Assembly (NCBI GenBank): GCA_947458305.1
Contig: CANGZO010000135.1
Coordinates: 1 to 6,495, forward strand
DNA from: Comamonadaceae bacterium
Lineage (GTDB): Bacteria; Pseudomonadota; Gammaproteobacteria; Burkholderiales; Burkholderiaceae_C
Length of the DNA stretch: 6,495 nucleotides
Direction: 5' to 3'
The notes under the pieces were generated by a model that was given only the letters and a program-made list of their open reading frames with translations, did not search any database and was not told where the DNA came from. Shown here one piece after another: positions 4,800 to 6,495 of the stretch. Position numbers and translations under genes: made by a program. Position 1 is the stretch's first letter. Each line of letters begins with the position of its first letter.

Positions 4800-6495
4800 A
4801 TGTTGTCTGATTTCTCCTCAAACGCCTTGCCTGCCGAGGCCGCCTCATCTCCCTTGCTGGCTCAGCTCAACGACGAGCAGCACCGGGCGGTGGCCTTGCC
4901 CGCAGAGCATGCTTTGATTTTGGCGGGTGCTGGTTCCGGCAAAACTCGGGTGCTGACCACCCGCATCGCCTGGCTCTTGCAGACCTCGCAGGTCTCGCCC
5001 GGCGGCATTTTGGCGGTGACCTTCACCAACAAGGCCGCCAAAGAAATGAAGCTGCGTTTGCAGTCCATGTTGCCGGTGAACGTGAACGCGATGTGGATTG
5101 GCACCTTCCACGGGCTGTGCAACCGGTTTTTGCGGGCGCACCACCAGCTGGCGGGCTTGCCGCAGACTTTTCAGATTTTGGACACACAAGACCAGTTGTC
5201 GGCTGTCAAGCGGCTGTGCAAGCAGTTCAATGTGGACGAAGACCGCTTCCCGCCCAAGCAGTTGCAGTATTTCATTGCCGGTTGCAAAGAAGACGGCCAG
5301 CGCCCGGGCGATGTGCCGGTGCGCGACGACGAAACGCGCCGCAAGGTGGAGCTGTACCAGCTGTACGAAGAGCAATGCCAGCGCGAAGGCGTGGTGGACT
5401 TTGGCGAGCTGATGCTGCGCTCTTATGAATTGCTGCGCGACAACGTGCATGTGCGCGAGCATTACCGCCGCCGTTTTCGCCACATCTTGGTGGACGAGTT
5501 TCAGGACACCAACAAGCTGCAATACGCCTGGCTCAAGCAGCTGGCCGGGCTGCCGGGTGAAGGCGGTGAGTGCGCCATCCTGGCCGTGGGCGACGACGAC
5601 CAGAGCATCTACGCCTTCCGAGGCGCGCGGGTGGGCAACATGGCCGACTTTGTGCGCGAGTTTCAGGTGCGCCACCAGATCAAGCTGGAGCAAAACTACC
5701 GCAGCTTCAGCAACATCCTCGATTCGGCCAACCACCTGATCAGCCACAACAAGACGCGTTTGGGCAAAACCTTGCGCACAGACCAAGGTGCGGGCGAGCC
5801 GGTGCGGGTGGTGGAGTCGCCGTCAGACTTTGCCGAGGCGCAATGGCTGATTGAAGAGCTGCGCCAGCTGGTCAAGCAAGACGGTTTTGAGCGCAAAGAA
5901 GTGGCGCTGCTGTACCGCAGCAACGCGCAAAGCCGGGTGCTCGAAACCGCGCTGTTCAATGCCGGGTTCCCGTACCGCGTGTATGGCGGTTTGCGCTTTT
6001 TTGAGCGGGCCGAGATCAAGCACGCGCTGGCCTATTTGCGCCTGATGGAGAACCCCAACGACGACACGAGTTTTTTGCGGGTGGTCAACTTTCCGCCACG
6101 CGGCATTGGGGCGCGTTCCATCGAGCAGCTGCAAGACGCCGCACGCGCCGCAGGCTGTTCTTTGCACGACGCCGTGAGTGCCACCACGGGCAAAGCCGGG
6201 GCCAATCTGGCCGCCTTTGTGGCCATGGTCGATGTGCTGCGCGAACAGACCGAGGGCCTGACGTTGCGCGAGATCATCGATTTGGTGTTGGACAAAACTG
6301 GCTTGGTCAACCACTACCGCACAGAAAAAGAAGGCGCTGACCGGGTGGAGAACTTGGAAGAACTGGTCAATGCTGCCGAGAGCTTTGTCACGCAAGAAGG
6401 CTTTGGCCGCAGCGCGGTGGCCCTGCCTCAGGGCTTGTCGCAAAGCCCGGCCAGCCAGGGCTTGAGCGCTGCACCCGAATCAGACTTGGGCACCA
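4800..6495 (+). CDS. uvrD: UvrD/PcrA-type superfamily 1 DNA helicase, N-terminal 565 residues (runs off window)
   Basis: UvrD is a 3'-5' ATP-dependent DNA helicase that removes the incised strand in nucleotide excision and mismatch repair. The frame is uninterrupted from the ATG at 4800 to the edge. Motifs in order: Q motif LNDEQ (23-27), Walker A AGAGSGKT (42-49, Lys48), motif Ia TFTNKAAKEM (74-83), GTFHGLCNRFL (101-111), Walker B VDEFQDTN (231-238), motif III GDDDQSIYAFRGA (264-276) and motif IV QNYRS (298-302). Domains 1A, 1B and 2B are largely present; motifs V and VI should lie beyond the edge (full length about 750-800). Residues 1-20 are a Ser/Ala-rich extension before the Q motif. Rep is the main alternative, but the wording of these motifs reads as UvrD. 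There is no Shine-Dalgarno; see the -10 entry just upstream. Confidence 0.93.
   Translation, partial: MLSDFSSNALPAEAASSPLLAQLNDEQHRAVALPAEHALILAGAGSGKTRVLTTRIAWLLQTSQVSPGGILAVTFTNKAAKEMKLRLQSMLPVNVNAMWIGTFHGLCNRFLRAHHQLAGLPQTFQILDTQDQLSAVKRLCKQFNVDEDRFPPKQLQYFIAGCKEDGQRPGDVPVRDDETRRKVELYQLYEEQCQREGVVDFGELMLRSYELLRDNVHVREHYRRRFRHILVDEFQDTNKLQYAWLKQLAGLPGEGGECAILAVGDDDQSIYAFRGARVGNMADFVREFQVRHQIKLEQNYRSFSNILDSANHLISHNKTRLGKTLRTDQGAGEPVRVVESPSDFAEAQWLIEELRQLVKQDGFERKEVALLYRSNAQSRVLETALFNAGFPYRVYGGLRFFERAEIKHALAYLRLMENPNDDTSFLRVVNFPPRGIGARSIEQLQDAARAAGCSLHDAVSATTGKAGANLAAFVAMVDVLREQTEGLTLREIIDLVLDKTGLVNHYRTEKEGADRVENLEELVNAAESFVTQEGFGRSAVALPQGLSQSPASQGLSAAPESDLGT

Noticed and set aside
4845..5786. 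313-codon minus-strand frame antisense to uvrD
   Set aside because: uvrD motifs run uninterrupted through the same DNA, and the antisense product has shadow-like composition and no domain.

Overview
The window looks like chromosomal DNA of a GC-rich betaproteobacterium, most likely Burkholderiales and perhaps Comamonadaceae. This rests on the GC-rich codon use, a Bug/TctC-type periplasmic binding protein beside a LysR regulator, and a UvrD sequence that reads like the betaproteobacterial form. The taxonomic call is inference. I see no mobile element, tRNA, rRNA or CRISPR array, and nothing suggests recent transfer.

Layout: (1) Positions 1-381, minus strand: the N-terminal 127 residues of a Bug-family solute-binding protein, cut by the window edge. 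(2) Positions 382-500: an AT-rich divergent control region with ATTC/GAAT half-sites, including a LysR-type box (ATTC-N7-GAAT) that covers a candidate -10 element of the regulator gene. (3) Positions 501-2156, plus strand: a LysR-type regulator and, 18 bp on, a TSUP (TauE/SafE-like) membrane protein, probably one transcript. (4) Positions 2170-2196: a hairpin terminator between convergent genes. (5) Positions 2217-3194, minus strand: guaC, a GMP reductase of the ~325-residue subfamily. (6) Positions 3195-3383: an inverted repeat near guaC and a strong terminator for the gene upstream. (7) Positions 3384-4649, minus strand: an MFS transporter resembling the oxalate/formate and monocarboxylate families. 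(8) Positions 4650-4799: a divergent spacer with a 7-bp-arm palindrome and a possible short leader ORF. (9) From 4800 to the edge, plus strand: the first 565 residues of a UvrD/PcrA-type DNA helicase.

The left block is plausibly a small regulated transport module: a LysR protein controls itself, the downstream exporter-like gene and the divergent binding-protein gene. guaC and uvrD are housekeeping genes for purine interconversion and DNA repair. The MFS substrate cannot be told from sequence. No new multi-gene system is evident. The most notable signals are regulatory: the regulator and uvrD both have a near-consensus -10 hexamer ending exactly 6 bases before an ATG that lacks a Shine-Dalgarno sequence. 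That suggests leaderless mRNAs, and in the regulator the hexamer lies inside its own probable operator.
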